Origin: Arachidicoccus ginsenosidivorans
Lineage (GTDB): Bacteria; Bacteroidota; Bacteroidia; Chitinophagales; Chitinophagaceae
Length of the DNA stretch: 64,000 bases
Direction of reading: 5' to 3'
Assembly: GCF_007971385.1 (NCBI RefSeq)
Contig: NZ_CP042434.1
Location: 4,588,001 to 4,652,000 of the forward strand
The notes beneath the pieces are model-generated. The model was not told where the DNA came from and made no database searches. It saw only the letters and a program-made list of their open reading frames with translations. Below, piece by piece: positions 36,281 to 45,538 of the stretch (position 1 is its first letter; each line of letters opens with the position of its first letter). The translations under genes were made by a program, and so were the position numbers.

Positions 36281-38167
36281 TTAACCGCCATCGCCTACGG
36301 TAAACTGGTGCTGATCATAAAGGTGTTCATCCAGCACAGTGGATTCAATATAGGAAGGATGGTTTTTGTCAAAATAAAGTTTAATGGTTGCCGCTGTGAA
36401 GTCCGCCGCCTTTGCCTTATAAATATTTTCAAATACCTGCGGGTTGCGGTCCACCAGCGGAAACCAGGAACTCTGTACCTGTATCATGATTTTGTGCCCC
36501 TTCTTAAATGTATACAGTAAATCGGGCAGTGTATAGTCCACCTTCGTTATCTTTCCAGGCGTAAATGGCAGGGGATTTGTAAAGCTTTTCCTGTATTTGC
36601 CCCGCATGACTTCTGCTCTGACCAGTGCTTGATAACCGCTCATTTTACCTCGGGCACTGTCGGGATATACGTCAATAATTTTAACCACAAAATCTGCATC
36701 AGTGGTGGAAATACTAACGTTTAAATGTGCTTTAACCGGGCCTGCAAGTGTGGTATTTTCTTTTAATATAGGTGTTGTAAAGCTTAAAACGTCCTTTCGT
36801 TTGCTGGCAAAACGCTGATCGTCAATCATATAGGTAATGCCTCTGCTTTTTCGGATACCCCCCTGGTAGGGAACTGGATGAGCGGGATCTGAAATGTAGG
36901 TCGCAAAATTTTTATTAGACACGGATGGAGCGTTAGTCAGTTGCCCGTTTGTATTAAAAAAGTATTTAATGTCTTTTGCTGCTTTTGCGGGCCACGCATC
37001 AAATTTGTTCCATCGGTTTAGCCCCACGTCATATAGCACGGCTTCCGGCAGGTTTGGCTGAGGTTCATTTTTTAAATAATGCACGAAAAACGGGAATTCT
37101 ATATTTTTTTGGAACCACCTGCTGGTATTGCCATTAAAGGCGATATCCCCTAAATGATCCATATGAGTACCTGCCCATCCTCCATGGTTCCAGGGCCCCA
37201 TAATCAAGGTATTGGTATTGCCTGGATTGTTTTTTTCAATGGTTTTATACGTTTCAAGTGTACCCCATAAATCCTCTGCGTCATACCAGCCGCCAACTAG
37301 TAATGTCGCTGGTTTTACATGGTGCATATGCGCGCTGATATCGCGGGCTTGCCACCACTGGTCGTAATTAGGGTGCATTAGCACAGTATCCCAAAATGGC
37401 ACCTGATGGTGATAATAAAGCGCATTGACCTGGCTGACAGGACCTAATTTGAGGTAGAAATCATAGGCATTTTTAATAGGAAGCTCCAGTTTGGGTAGCT
37501 TGTTTTTGTTGGGCCCGTTGGTGGAATTTGCAAACCAATAATCAAAGCCAACTTCATCCATCAGAAAAAAAGCACCTTTATGGTGGGTGTCGTCGCCTAA
37601 AAACCAATTTGTTACAGGTGCCTGAGGGGAAACGGCCTTGATGGCCGGATGGCCTGATAGTGCGGCATTGGTGGCAAAAAAGCCTGGATAGGAAATACCC
37701 CAAACACCTACTTTGCCATTATTATGCGCTGCGTGGTGAATCAGCCAGTCGACTGCGTCATAAGTATCAGAGGCCTCATCGTGTTGGCTGCCGGTTTTAT
37801 GGGGGATAAAAGGTGTGATTTCTGTCCAGGAACCCTCACTTTTGTATTTTCCCCGAACATCCTGATAAACAAAAATAAACCCCGACCGGGTAAATTCTGG
37901 AGAAGGACCTAATCTGGCAGGAAAATTATCCTTGCCATAAGGGCCTGCAGAATAGCAGGTCCGGTTTAGCATAAAAGGATACTGCATACTGGTGTCTTTT
38001 GGGGTATATACAGCAGTATAAAGCTTCACGCCATCCCGCATGGGGATCATGTATTCGGCCTTTGTGTAATGATTTTTTATATAGTCTTTAGCTAGGTTGG
38101 GCTGCGCAAAGGCGGTTGTGTAACTATATACAAAAAGTAATATCAGGAAGGCAAATGGGCGTTTCAT
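36281..38167 (-). CDS. Secreted CocE/NonD-family alpha/beta hydrolase
   Basis: 628 residues, intact. A signal peptide (FAFLILLFVYSYTTAFA) precedes an Xaa-Pro dipeptidyl-peptidase S15-like domain: MIPMRDGVKLYTAVYTP, FVYQDVRGKYKSEGSW, DTYDAVDWLI, the nucleophile motif WGISYPGF, and Asp/His region GGWYDAEDLWG ... GPWNHGGW. The C-terminal domain is the jelly-roll typical of CocE (STTDADFVVKIIDVYPD). Family members cleave esters, glutaryl-7-ACA or X-Pro peptides; the substrate is unknown here. It is monocistronic, with 125 bases to its downstream neighbour. Confidence 0.92.
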   Translation of the reverse strand: MKRPFAFLILLFVYSYTTAFAQPNLAKDYIKNHYTKAEYMIPMRDGVKLYTAVYTPKDTSMQYPFMLNRTCYSAGPYGKDNFPARLGPSPEFTRSGFIFVYQDVRGKYKSEGSWTEITPFIPHKTGSQHDEASDTYDAVDWLIHHAAHNNGKVGVWGISYPGFFATNAALSGHPAIKAVSPQAPVTNWFLGDDTHHKGAFFLMDEVGFDYWFANSTNGPNKNKLPKLELPIKNAYDFYLKLGPVSQVNALYYHHQVPFWDTVLMHPNYDQWWQARDISAHMHHVKPATLLVGGWYDAEDLWGTLETYKTIEKNNPGNTNTLIMGPWNHGGWAGTHMDHLGDIAFNGNTSRWFQKNIEFPFFVHYLKNEPQPNLPEAVLYDVGLNRWNKFDAWPAKAAKDIKYFFNTNGQLTNAPSVSNKNFATYISDPAHPVPYQGGIRKSRGITYMIDDQRFASKRKDVLSFTTPILKENTTLAGPVKAHLNVSISTTDADFVVKIIDVYPDSARGKMSGYQALVRAEVMRGKYRKSFTNPLPFTPGKITKVDYTLPDLLYTFKKGHKIMIQVQSSWFPLVDRNPQVFENIYKAKAADFTAATIKLYFDKNHPSYIESTVLDEHLYDQHQFTVGDGG

Positions 38168-38225
38168 ACAAAAGGTTGGTTTGAAGATTTTTCGTGCTGG
38201 AGTTCATCTGCAAGCTTTCCAATAA

Positions 38226-38474
38226 TCAGGTGTTTTCCTTTAATATTTCCTGTATTTTTTCCTCACTGACACCGTTTGCCCGGGCAATCTCTGCGAGTAG
38301 CTTGGTTTGCTTAAACTCAAAAGCAGTCCCTGAATTACGCTCTCTATAGGCATCCCTGACCCCAGCCTGTATGGCAGATTTTATCAGGTAAAATAAAATG
38401 CCAATTATGACAAGTGTTCCTATACCCCCGATCAATATGATAATTAACTCCGATGCGCCAATTGACGTTCCCAT
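38226..38474 (-). CDS. Small single-helix membrane protein
   Basis: 82 residues from MGTSIGASELI (ATG at 38474); an upstream in-frame start at 38531 adds a poorly fitting tail. One helix (LIIILIGGIGTLVIIGILFYLI) is followed by a basic amphipathic region and a C-terminal segment (LLAEIARANGVSEEKIQEIL) resembling a small helical domain. No family is recognised. It is preceded by the terminator at 38585 and so has its own transcript. Confidence 0.55.
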   Translation of the reverse strand: MGTSIGASELIIILIGGIGTLVIIGILFYLIKSAIQAGVRDAYRERNSGTAFEFKQTKLLAEIARANGVSEEKIQEILKENT

Positions 38475-38584
38475 AAAATGCAGATTTAAAAGTGAAAAAA
38501 AATATGTTTTAATCATTGAAAGCCATATCAAATATAAGACAATTTGGGAAGTCTCTTTAGTATAATTTAAATGTGCAGCAAAAA

Positions 38585-38615
38585 ATAAGGCGTCAGCATT
38601 CAGCTGACGCCTTAT
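38585..38615 (-). terminator. Terminator of the TPR gene
   Basis: ATAAGGCGTCAG (38585-38596) and CTGACGCCTTAT (38604-38615) form a 12-bp stem with a 7-base loop, followed on the minus strand by TTTTTTGC. It lies 31 bases past the stop at 38646. Confidence 0.8.
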
Positions 38616-38645
38616 AAATAACCTAAAACAGGTGTCCCGCCTGGA

Positions 38646-39301
38646 CTAACCAGGGACCCTGGAAATGTATTTCTGAATTTCTTTAATCTGGCTAACGACT
38701 TCCGGAGTAGTTGGATTGCAGGCTTTTGCCTTACGGAAATAATCCTTAGCAGCCCGGAATTCTCTTTTGTTCATCATTATCTGGCACATGCCAAGGTTGG
38801 CTACTGCTTTGCTCTCGTTATCTGGAATGCCCATTTTTAAGGCTGCTCTCAGATAGCCTTCGCCAGAACGCATATCACCACGCTGCATGGCCATCATACC
38901 TAATTGTAACTTGTTGGCACCTTCTGCCTCAGGCATGGCAGAACCGATGGAAGAAGATTTTTGAGATGCTTTTCTGCCTGGTCATAATCCTTATTCATCA
39001 TCGCCAGGTTCCCTTTTAAAGTGTAAAAGGTAGAACGAACCGGTTTAAGTAACATGCCTGGGAACCAGACAGAATCAATAATTTTTTGTACTTCTTCCAG
39101 ATTTCCTTCTTCCATGGGTTTTTGAACCAAACGTAGCGGGCCAATAAGGAAATGAGATGCAATGCCAATTGCGCCGATGAAATATAAGGGGAACATCGCC
39201 CAGAAGCCTACCTGGCCAGTCGCATTCAGGATGATTGCCAGAACAATCACAGCGATGCTTAACCAAAAACGATACTTTATTATTAAGTTATAAAATTTCA
39301 T
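38646..39301 (-). CDS. Membrane-anchored TPR protein, one frameshift
   Basis: Two N-terminal helices (RFWLSIAVIVLAIILNAT, VGFWAMFPLYFIGAIGIASHFLIG) anchor a cytoplasmic tetratricopeptide region (NLAMMNKDYDQAEKHLKKSSS, GANKLQLGMMAMQRGDMRSGEGYLRAAL, ANLGMCQIMMNKREFRAAKDYFRKAKACNP). The break is five T at 38958-38962 (A on the coding strand). Six A gives HLKKSSSIGSAMPEAEG and a 218-residue protein. This is a conserved small TPR family in Bacteroidota, function not known to me. Confidence 0.82.
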
Positions 39302-39403
39302 AAAGTGTTTTTATTGAGATGCAAAGATAGGTTGTTTCGTTTTGACCTCCGAATAAATCGAGATTTTTCCGAGTAAATTAAATATTTTTTGAATTAGAAG
39401 CCT

Positions 39404-39411
39404 TACATTTG
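39404..39411 (+). promoter_or_regulatory. -7 promoter element of the tRNA gene
   Basis: TACATTTG ends 12 bases before the first tRNA base and matches TAnnTTTG. No well-spaced TTG is evident upstream. Confidence 0.45.
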
Positions 39412-39423
39412 CCCCGCTTTTAA

Positions 39424-39495
39424 GGTCTCGTAGTTCAATGGATAGAATAGAAGTTTCCTAAACTTTAGATACAGGTTCGATCCCTGTCGAGACCA
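39424..39495 (+). tRNA. tRNA-Arg, anticodon CCU
   Basis: A complete cloverleaf: acceptor GGTCTCG (39424-39430) pairs with CGAGACC (39488-39494), D-stem GTTC/GAAT, anticodon stem GAAGT/ACTTT around loop TTCCTAA, and T-stem ACAGG/CCTGT with loop TTCGATC. The anticodon CCT reads AGG. The discriminator is A at 39495; the terminal CCA is not encoded. A promoter element and a terminator flank it. Confidence 0.95.
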
Positions 39496-39504
39496 CATCG
39501 TAAT

Positions 39505-39532
39505 ATGGAACTCAAATTTGGGTTCCATTTTT
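39505..39532 (+). terminator. Terminator after tRNA-Arg
   Basis: ATGGAAC (39505-39511) pairs with GTTCCAT (39522-39528), with inner CAAATTTG, followed by TTTTT. It begins 10 bases past the tRNA. Confidence 0.8.
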
Positions 39533-39724
39533 AATTTGACCCCCAAACCCCTCAAAATCTTATTCCACTCATTATTGTCCAATTTTTAGGTGTCTTCCAT
39601 ATACCAAACAAGCGTACTATCTTCACCAGGATGCGCATAAAATGATATGCCTAAAGCGCCTTTGTCAACTTAAATAAAAATATCGTATTTTTAAATTCTC
39701 CAAAATTTTAAAAAATACAAAGAG

Positions 39725-40522
39725 ATGCAATCAAAACTTTCCCCGGTATTTTATTTGAATTTACCACCTTACGATCAATTTTATTCTGTTCTAAAGGAAT
39801 GTGATTATGGTTGTGTGGTTTGCGGGGCGCCAATATGTTATGTATGTACTGCCTGTGAATCCAAGGTGACTGGTGTAGATTATAGGCTTTTATGTCAAAA
39901 GCATTTGCCCAATAATTTGCAGGGTATTATAGAACCTAGAAGCCTTAAAAATGTGACACTGCCGGACAATATAAAGCGAAGTAAAAGTCAGGCTGAGGAT
40001 ATATTGCATTATAATGATCGTGAATCGTTAAGTGTTATTATTGGAATGGTGAATATGATTTTTGAAAAAAGAGCGGAGTCTGAAGAACAAGTAATTTTTC
40101 CGATAACAATTGATTGTTTCCCCGTTTTGTTGATTACTTTAATTGATTCTCATATTCTTTTTGATATTTGTTTATTAGATGAATTTAATAATGAGGTGCT
40201 GCTTGTGCGGAGTAATATGATTCTTTTTTGTGGAGATGGGATAGATATTTCGTTCGATAAAAAAAGATTATTGATAAAAAATAAAGACAGGGTTCTTGTT
40301 AATATTGAATTTTCCGACAATTCTGTTAGATTGGTAGAAGGGTATTTTTTATTAAGTGGAGTGAAACTTGAAATTAATAGTACTTCGATTTCTGTAAATA
40401 ACAGCGCTATAGAAATTCCCGATGATAGAGGAAATGAAAATAACCCACTTGGTATTTCAATTGGACGTAACAATATGCCTACAGCCTTGATTGACATTGA
40501 GCAGGTCAATCGATATCTTTAA
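39725..40522 (+). CDS. Orphan protein with Cys-rich N-terminus, AT-rich gene
   Basis: 265 residues. The N-terminal ~60 hold a cysteine cluster (C-VV-C-GAPI-C-YV-C-TA-C, then LLCQKH) that could bind zinc in a B-box- or RING-like manner. The remaining ~200 residues are hydrophobic/Asn-rich beta-type sequence (VRSNMILFCGDGIDISF, LLIKNKDRVLVNIEF) with no motif I recognise. The gene is visibly more AT-rich than its neighbours and lies just downstream of tRNA-Arg, with AT-rich non-coding sequence on both sides, features of a horizontally acquired segment. No integrase or attachment-site repeat of the tRNA 3' end was seen. It starts at ATG 39725. Confidence 0.6.
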   Translation: MQSKLSPVFYLNLPPYDQFYSVLKECDYGCVVCGAPICYVCTACESKVTGVDYRLLCQKHLPNNLQGIIEPRSLKNVTLPDNIKRSKSQAEDILHYNDRESLSVIIGMVNMIFEKRAESEEQVIFPITIDCFPVLLITLIDSHILFDICLLDEFNNEVLLVRSNMILFCGDGIDISFDKKRLLIKNKDRVLVNIEFSDNSVRLVEGYFLLSGVKLEINSTSISVNNSAIEIPDDRGNENNPLGISIGRNNMPTALIDIEQVNRYL

Positions 40523-40887
40523 ATTGTAGAAAGATTTTATCCATTTTGTTTTTTATTTTAAGTAACGCTGCTAAGTACTCCGCTCCTGGTTTTGGACGCC
40601 CAATATTATTTTATGTGCGTCATTTTTAGAGGATGTCATTTTGTTAAATGCGGATTTTGAAAATTGATATTAATTTTAAAATACGCAGCTTTTTAAAGCT
40701 CTTATTTTTTCTGTAATTCTTTCTACCAATTGCGTCTTTGCTTTTATAATTCTTATTCTAGGATAATAGATTCGGGGAAGCTGCTGCATTGAAATAGGAT
40801 GAAATTGTTTGTTGTACTACCCCATTGATTATGGAATTTTTGGAAGAATTAAGGTATATTCGATGCAGGCTATGACCTACTCAATAT
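40523..40887. other. 365-base AT-rich gap without a supported gene
   Basis: The only suggestive reading is a 37-codon minus-strand ORF at 40676-40789 (start MQQLPRIYYP, ending LKSCVF) with a plausible amphipathic, Arg/Lys-rich composition, too short to judge. It could be a gene remnant in the AT-rich segment. Confidence 0.3.
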
Positions 40888-40893
40888 ATGATT

Positions 40894-42537
40894 ATGAAAA
40901 GTAAATACCTACTTCTGACTTATATGACCCTCTTCTGGCTACTTGTTGTGTGTCAACTAGGATACACACAAAACGTAAATTTAGGGCCCAAAAATTTGAT
41001 TAATAAATCTGGTTTTGACAAGCCTAAAGTTGTTGTCAGTGAAACGGACAGCGCAGATGATGGAACGCTCTATCGCTATACGTCAGATCAGTATTACAAT
41101 TTGAATGTTGTTTACATTATCCCTACCGACTACACCTCTACCCCAGATTTTAGGGAGAGGATGTCTAGTATTTTGCTTCGCGGCAGACAGTATTATGGCC
41201 AGCAGATGGCAGCGCATGGGTACGGATTTAAAACATTCGGTTTGCTGAGAGATACCATGAAAAACCTGGTGGATATGATTATTCTGAAAGGCAAGTATCC
41301 CACGAGCGGCTATCGGTATGAAAATTATAGCCATGCGAAGCAAGAAGTTGACAGTTTTTTTGCAGAGAATCCTTCAAGAAATCATAGCGTGCACACATTG
41401 ATTATCACCCCGATGGGCGGGCCCTTTTATGGTATAGGGAAATGGTGTTTTGCCATAGATCATGGTGCAGGTTTTTCCATCAATGATTCTAGTAGTAAAT
41501 ATATTGGGGGCATGTTCCATGAAATGGGGCATGCATTCACCTTGCCGCATAACTCCGTGAAGGCAAATGAGCCTGCATTAGGTACGGCTTTGCTCGGCTA
41601 TGGAAATTATACTTGGGGGCATCCAGGAAGGACCACTTCCTTAACGGACGCAGATTGCGCTATTTTGAACGAAATCCAGGTTTTCAATAAAGATACCGGG
41701 ACCTATTATCAGCCGGTAAAAGTGTCTTTAGTCCGGTTACATGCTCGTTTCGATTCTATAAAAAAAGCAATCACCATTTCCGGCAAATTTAAAAGTAATG
41801 CCACATTAAACCATGTTGTTTATTATGCAGATCCTAATATTGATAACGAAGGAGAAGGGGTAAACAGAGATTATAATGCGCTTAGCTGGGCGACTCCTGT
41901 TATAGGAAAAGACAGTTTTTATTTGGAAATGCCTTTGGCCGCATTTATTTATAAACACGGTTGGGTGTCTTATCAGATGAAAATTATGCCTATTGCTGCC
42001 AAAGTGGGCATTGCGACCGAATTTGACGAGCATTTTAATATTAATGATGGTGTACCGATTGTCGCTTTTGGTACAAAAAAGGCATTGGACAAAAAAGGCT
42101 GGACAGCTCGGGCAAGTTCCGAACAGATCAATTACGAACCGGCTGCTGTAAGCAATATTATAGATGGTCATAAAGATACCTATTGGAGCTCAAGATGGAA
42201 TCCAGCGCCAGACAGTGCTGCCTTAAAATTGCCTTTTGTCATTAATATTGATTTAAAAAGAAGCCGTCGGATAGGTGGCTTCTCCATACAAAACAGGCCG
42301 ATTGCCATTAATAATACGCCTCGTGAGATCAAGGTGTTGACCAGTAATGATGGTAAATCCTGGAAAATTGCAGCCTCCCGTGCTATATTTGATAGAACAC
42401 CAGGTTTACAATATGCGTATTTTGACAGGGCGGTTATTGCCAGGTATGTCCGCCTAATTATAAAATCCATTAATTATTCAGGGGGTGACTACTCTTGTAG
42501 TTTTGCTGAGTTTGGGTTATTTGCCCCTGACAGATAG
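40894..42537 (+). CDS. Secreted zinc metalloprotease-like protein with F5/8 type C domain
   Basis: 547 residues from the ATG at 40894 (an upstream in-frame ATG lies at 40888). A signal peptide (YLLLTYMTLFWLLVVCQLGYT) precedes a catalytic part with GGMFHEMGHAFTLPHN near residue 205: HExxHxxxxxH, the metzincin-like zinc site with a third His. LNVVYIIPTDYT and HTLIITPMGGPF lie upstream of it. A linker follows to a C-terminal F5/8 type C (discoidin-like) domain (ARASSEQINYEPAAVSNIIDG, DTYWSSRWNP). It likely digests or binds a glycoprotein outside the cell. No T9SS tail is present. Signal-peptide cleavage is predicted after YTQ. Confidence 0.8.
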   Translation: MKSKYLLLTYMTLFWLLVVCQLGYTQNVNLGPKNLINKSGFDKPKVVVSETDSADDGTLYRYTSDQYYNLNVVYIIPTDYTSTPDFRERMSSILLRGRQYYGQQMAAHGYGFKTFGLLRDTMKNLVDMIILKGKYPTSGYRYENYSHAKQEVDSFFAENPSRNHSVHTLIITPMGGPFYGIGKWCFAIDHGAGFSINDSSSKYIGGMFHEMGHAFTLPHNSVKANEPALGTALLGYGNYTWGHPGRTTSLTDADCAILNEIQVFNKDTGTYYQPVKVSLVRLHARFDSIKKAITISGKFKSNATLNHVVYYADPNIDNEGEGVNRDYNALSWATPVIGKDSFYLEMPLAAFIYKHGWVSYQMKIMPIAAKVGIATEFDEHFNINDGVPIVAFGTKKALDKKGWTARASSEQINYEPAAVSNIIDGHKDTYWSSRWNPAPDSAALKLPFVINIDLKRSRRIGGFSIQNRPIAINNTPREIKVLTSNDGKSWKIAASRAIFDRTPGLQYAYFDRAVIARYVRLIIKSINYSGGDYSCSFAEFGLFAPDR

Positions 42538-42602
42538 GGAGAATTTGCATTTTGAACGCATAATAGGTTGATTTTCTGGGGTTATTTTAAACGGAGCAAA
42601 AT

Positions 42603-42640
42603 TGTATCAATACCGTACAATACTGTACGGTATTGATACA
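42603..42640. repeat. Perfect 17-bp inverted repeat between metalloprotease and permease
   Basis: TGTATCAATACCGTACA (42603-42619) and its exact complement (42624-42640) are separated by ATAC. No T tract follows. It lies 66 bases after the protease stop and 93 before the permease ATG at 42734, so either a hairpin or an operator is possible. Confidence 0.65.
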
Positions 42641-42733
42641 GTGTATGTATTTATAATATATTTAAAATAGTAATTAACAGTATGTTGCACTTTGGTATTA
42701 TTTAGGCTGATTTGGAAGCGTAAAAAATTAGCT

Positions 42734-45123
42734 ATGCTACGAAATTATTTTTTGATTTGGATCAGGAGTTTTAGAAAAGACAGAACAAATGCCTTTATCA
42801 GCCTACTAGGTCTTACCGTGGGGCTTACTTGTGTATTGCTGATTATTGGTTATATCCGCTATGAGACCTCCTTTGAATCGGGGTATAGTAATGCGCCAAG
42901 GATTTACCAGGTCCTAAATAAATTGACGTTTAAAGCAGAAAGCTATACATCGGCTGCTACGCCCATTGCCTTATCACCTACCCTACAACGAGAAATTCCA
43001 GAAATAGAGGCCCAGACTTCTTTAGATGATAAGCAAGTTTCTTTTTTTAAGCATAGTGGAGAGATTCAAAAGGTCCATGTGACCAGTGTGGATAATGATT
43101 TTTTCCGCATGTTTGATTTTAAATTTCTATCGGGCAATGCTAAAATGGCCTTTAAACACCCCAATGCATTAGTATTGACGCCCAAAGGCGCCAAAAATCT
43201 ATTTGGCAAAATACCTGCCCTAGGAACTATATTATATGCTACTGATTCTGTTGCCTATACAGTAACGGGTATCATTCAAAATTTACCAGCAAATACCTTT
43301 TTTAGTGCAGGAATCCTGATGAATCATCCACCAGTGACCAAACCCCTGGATTATATGGCGTATAATTCCGGATCGACCTGTATTATGCTGGGTAAGAATA
43401 ATACAATTCAGCAGGTGAAACAAAAACTGGAAGGCCTGTATACCAAGTATGAATTTGATAACGCTAAGGTTGATTTCATGCCGGTTAAAAATATTCATTT
43501 AAGGGCGTCGGGTATCCGGGATTTTCCTGAAAATTACAATATCAGTGATATTAAATACGTATATGTTTATGGGAGCATTGCGCTTTTGATCCTACTTATC
43601 GGGTGTTTTAATTTTATCAACCTGACAGTCGCACGCAGCCTGGATAGAGCCAAGGAGATTGGTGTCAGAAAATTATTTGGTGCTAAAAGAAAGCAATTGA
43701 TCATTCAATTTCTGGGAGAATCATCTATATATTTTGTCGTCGCATTGCCAATAGCGCTTTTGCTGGCCATCTTATGTTGGCATCCATTTAATTACCTATT
43801 GAATTTTAAGAGCACTTATTCGTTTTTGTTGAATTACCAGTCGATTTTGTTGTTTACGGGCATTGGTATTATCGCCAGTTTACTTTGCAGTCTCTATCCT
43901 GCTCTGTTCTTATCCAGGTTAAACCCGGCGAACACTTTAAAAGGCTCCCTACCAAGTGGATTTCGTTTTAATCTGGGATTAAGAAAGGCGCTAATCATTA
44001 TCCAGTTCGCGATCTCGATTGTTTTAATCGTGGCCACGCTGGTAGTGCATGCGCAATTAAATTTTCTAAATAATCAAAATTTAGGATTCAATGACCACAA
44101 TCTGATTGTACTCAATTTTCAGGATTATGGTCAAAAAGAGCGTGCCTTCAAAAATGAATTGCAAACGAATCCAATGATCCTTTCCACATCTATGTCGCGA
44201 TTAAATGTCGGGAAAACTTATGGATCCACCTTCACGGGACCCAGCCCTAAGGACTCTTCAAAAGGGATACGAGTAGCAACCATTGATGGTGACGCTGATT
44301 TTATAAAGACCCTGGATGTACCGGTAATTGAAGGGAAAGCATTTGCAAACAATATGGTGCATACCGCTCATAGTTCATCACTAGATTCTTTGAAGGAAAA
44401 AGGACTTAGCCCGACTTATATTTCTAAGGCACTCCTGGAAGCATATGATATAAAAGGAAATCCTGTTGGCAGAGAAGTTAAAGGATTGGGCGCTTATGTC
44501 ATTGGAGTGATTGACGATTTTAAGGCACTCTCGCTAAAGGAGAAAAATCTTTATGTAACAATCCATATTAATAGCCAACCCTTGCGTTTCGGTTATATGT
44601 ATATAAAAATTGCAGGCGGTAATACGGCAGCCACCTTACGGTTTATACAAAAGAAATGGAAGACTTTTTTCCTAAAAGCGCCTTTGATTACAGTTTTGTA
44701 GATGAACGCATTGCCAAATTATATGACACCGAAACAAGGCTGACTAAGTTGTTTAATATATTTGCTTTATTGGCCATTATGATTACTTGTTCAGGTTTAT
44801 TTAGCCTGGTCTCCCTTATGGTACGTAAGCGAACCAAAGAAATCGGCATTCGCAAGGTGATGGGTGCCACTGTTTCAAATATTGTTCTACTTATTTCTAA
44901 AGAATTTGTCGGACTTGTTATTCTGTCATTTTTTGTGGCAATGCCCTTTGCTTATTATGCACTAAATAGGTGGTTGCAAAATTACGCTTATAAAACTCAA
45001 TTGAGTTGGTGGTTATTTGCCCTGGCAGGCAGCTTGGCGCTGTTGATTGCTTTTATCAGTATAAGCTTTAAGTCTGTGTCAGCTGCCAAAGCGAACCCAG
45101 TAGCTAGTTTAAGAGATGAATAA
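42734..45123 (+). CDS. FtsX/MacB-type ABC transporter permease, one frameshift
   Basis: Start at MLRNYFLIWIRSFRKDRTNAF (ATG 42734), upstream in-frame reading excluded. A MacB-like periplasmic domain (residues ~50-275) lies between helix 1 and an FtsX domain (YGSIALLILLIGCFNFINLTVARSLDRAKEIGVRKLFGA...). A second periplasmic domain and second FtsX domain follow (LFNIFALLAIMITCSGLFSLVSLMVRKRTKEIGIRKVMGA). The break is at 44660-44661: adding one A gives KKWKDFFPKSAFDYSF and a 796-residue protein, normal for this group. No ATPase gene is adjacent. This is the large Bacteroidota permease group, thought to export peptides or lipids. Confidence 0.88.
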
Positions 45124-45479
45124 ATGCTTCTTTTGAAAAAGTTTATTTTATAGCGCTGAACTTTGACTATGTTAAGGCACCCCACAAAGAAAATTTGCTT
45201 AAATGATATTAATTTTTAAGCACTTTGTGTGTACATGACCCGGTACTGATTAAATTAATAAACCAGGCTTCATTTTTTAATTTAAGTTTTACTATGTTGT
45301 TTCAGTAGACCTATTGCTATTAGCTTTGATGGGCAGAAATAATTTGCTTATTTTCCCAATTAATTCTTAAAAATTACAATTAAAACTAATCTATTTAATG
45401 AGTAGACTAATGGAAGACTTATACAAGCATTTTCAAAAATAAAATATGGGCCTTGCCCCGGATTTTTAGGGATAGAAAA
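45124..45479. other. Gap after the permease, no supported gene
   Basis: It contains one paired structure: CACAAAG (45183-45189) with CTTTGTG (45223-45229), and TGCTTAAA (45196-45203) with TTTAAGCA (45215-45222). Beyond this the AT-rich sequence shows no coding signal. The mobile element begins at about 45480. Confidence 0.4.
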
Positions 45480-45538
45480 GTCAACATACCCTCGCCTAGA
45501 AGGCGAGGGCTTGCCACTACTGTCGGATAAATCCGACA
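45480..45538 (-). ncRNA. Predicted 3' part of the TnpB guide RNA (omega RNA)
   Basis: The two consecutive stems at 45521-45538 and 45489-45509 overlap the 3' end of tnpB (stop at 45517-45519) and run to the element end, the arrangement described for omega RNAs. The guide would then be the ~20 bases beyond 45480 on the minus strand. The 5' limit within tnpB cannot be placed. Confidence 0.45.
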
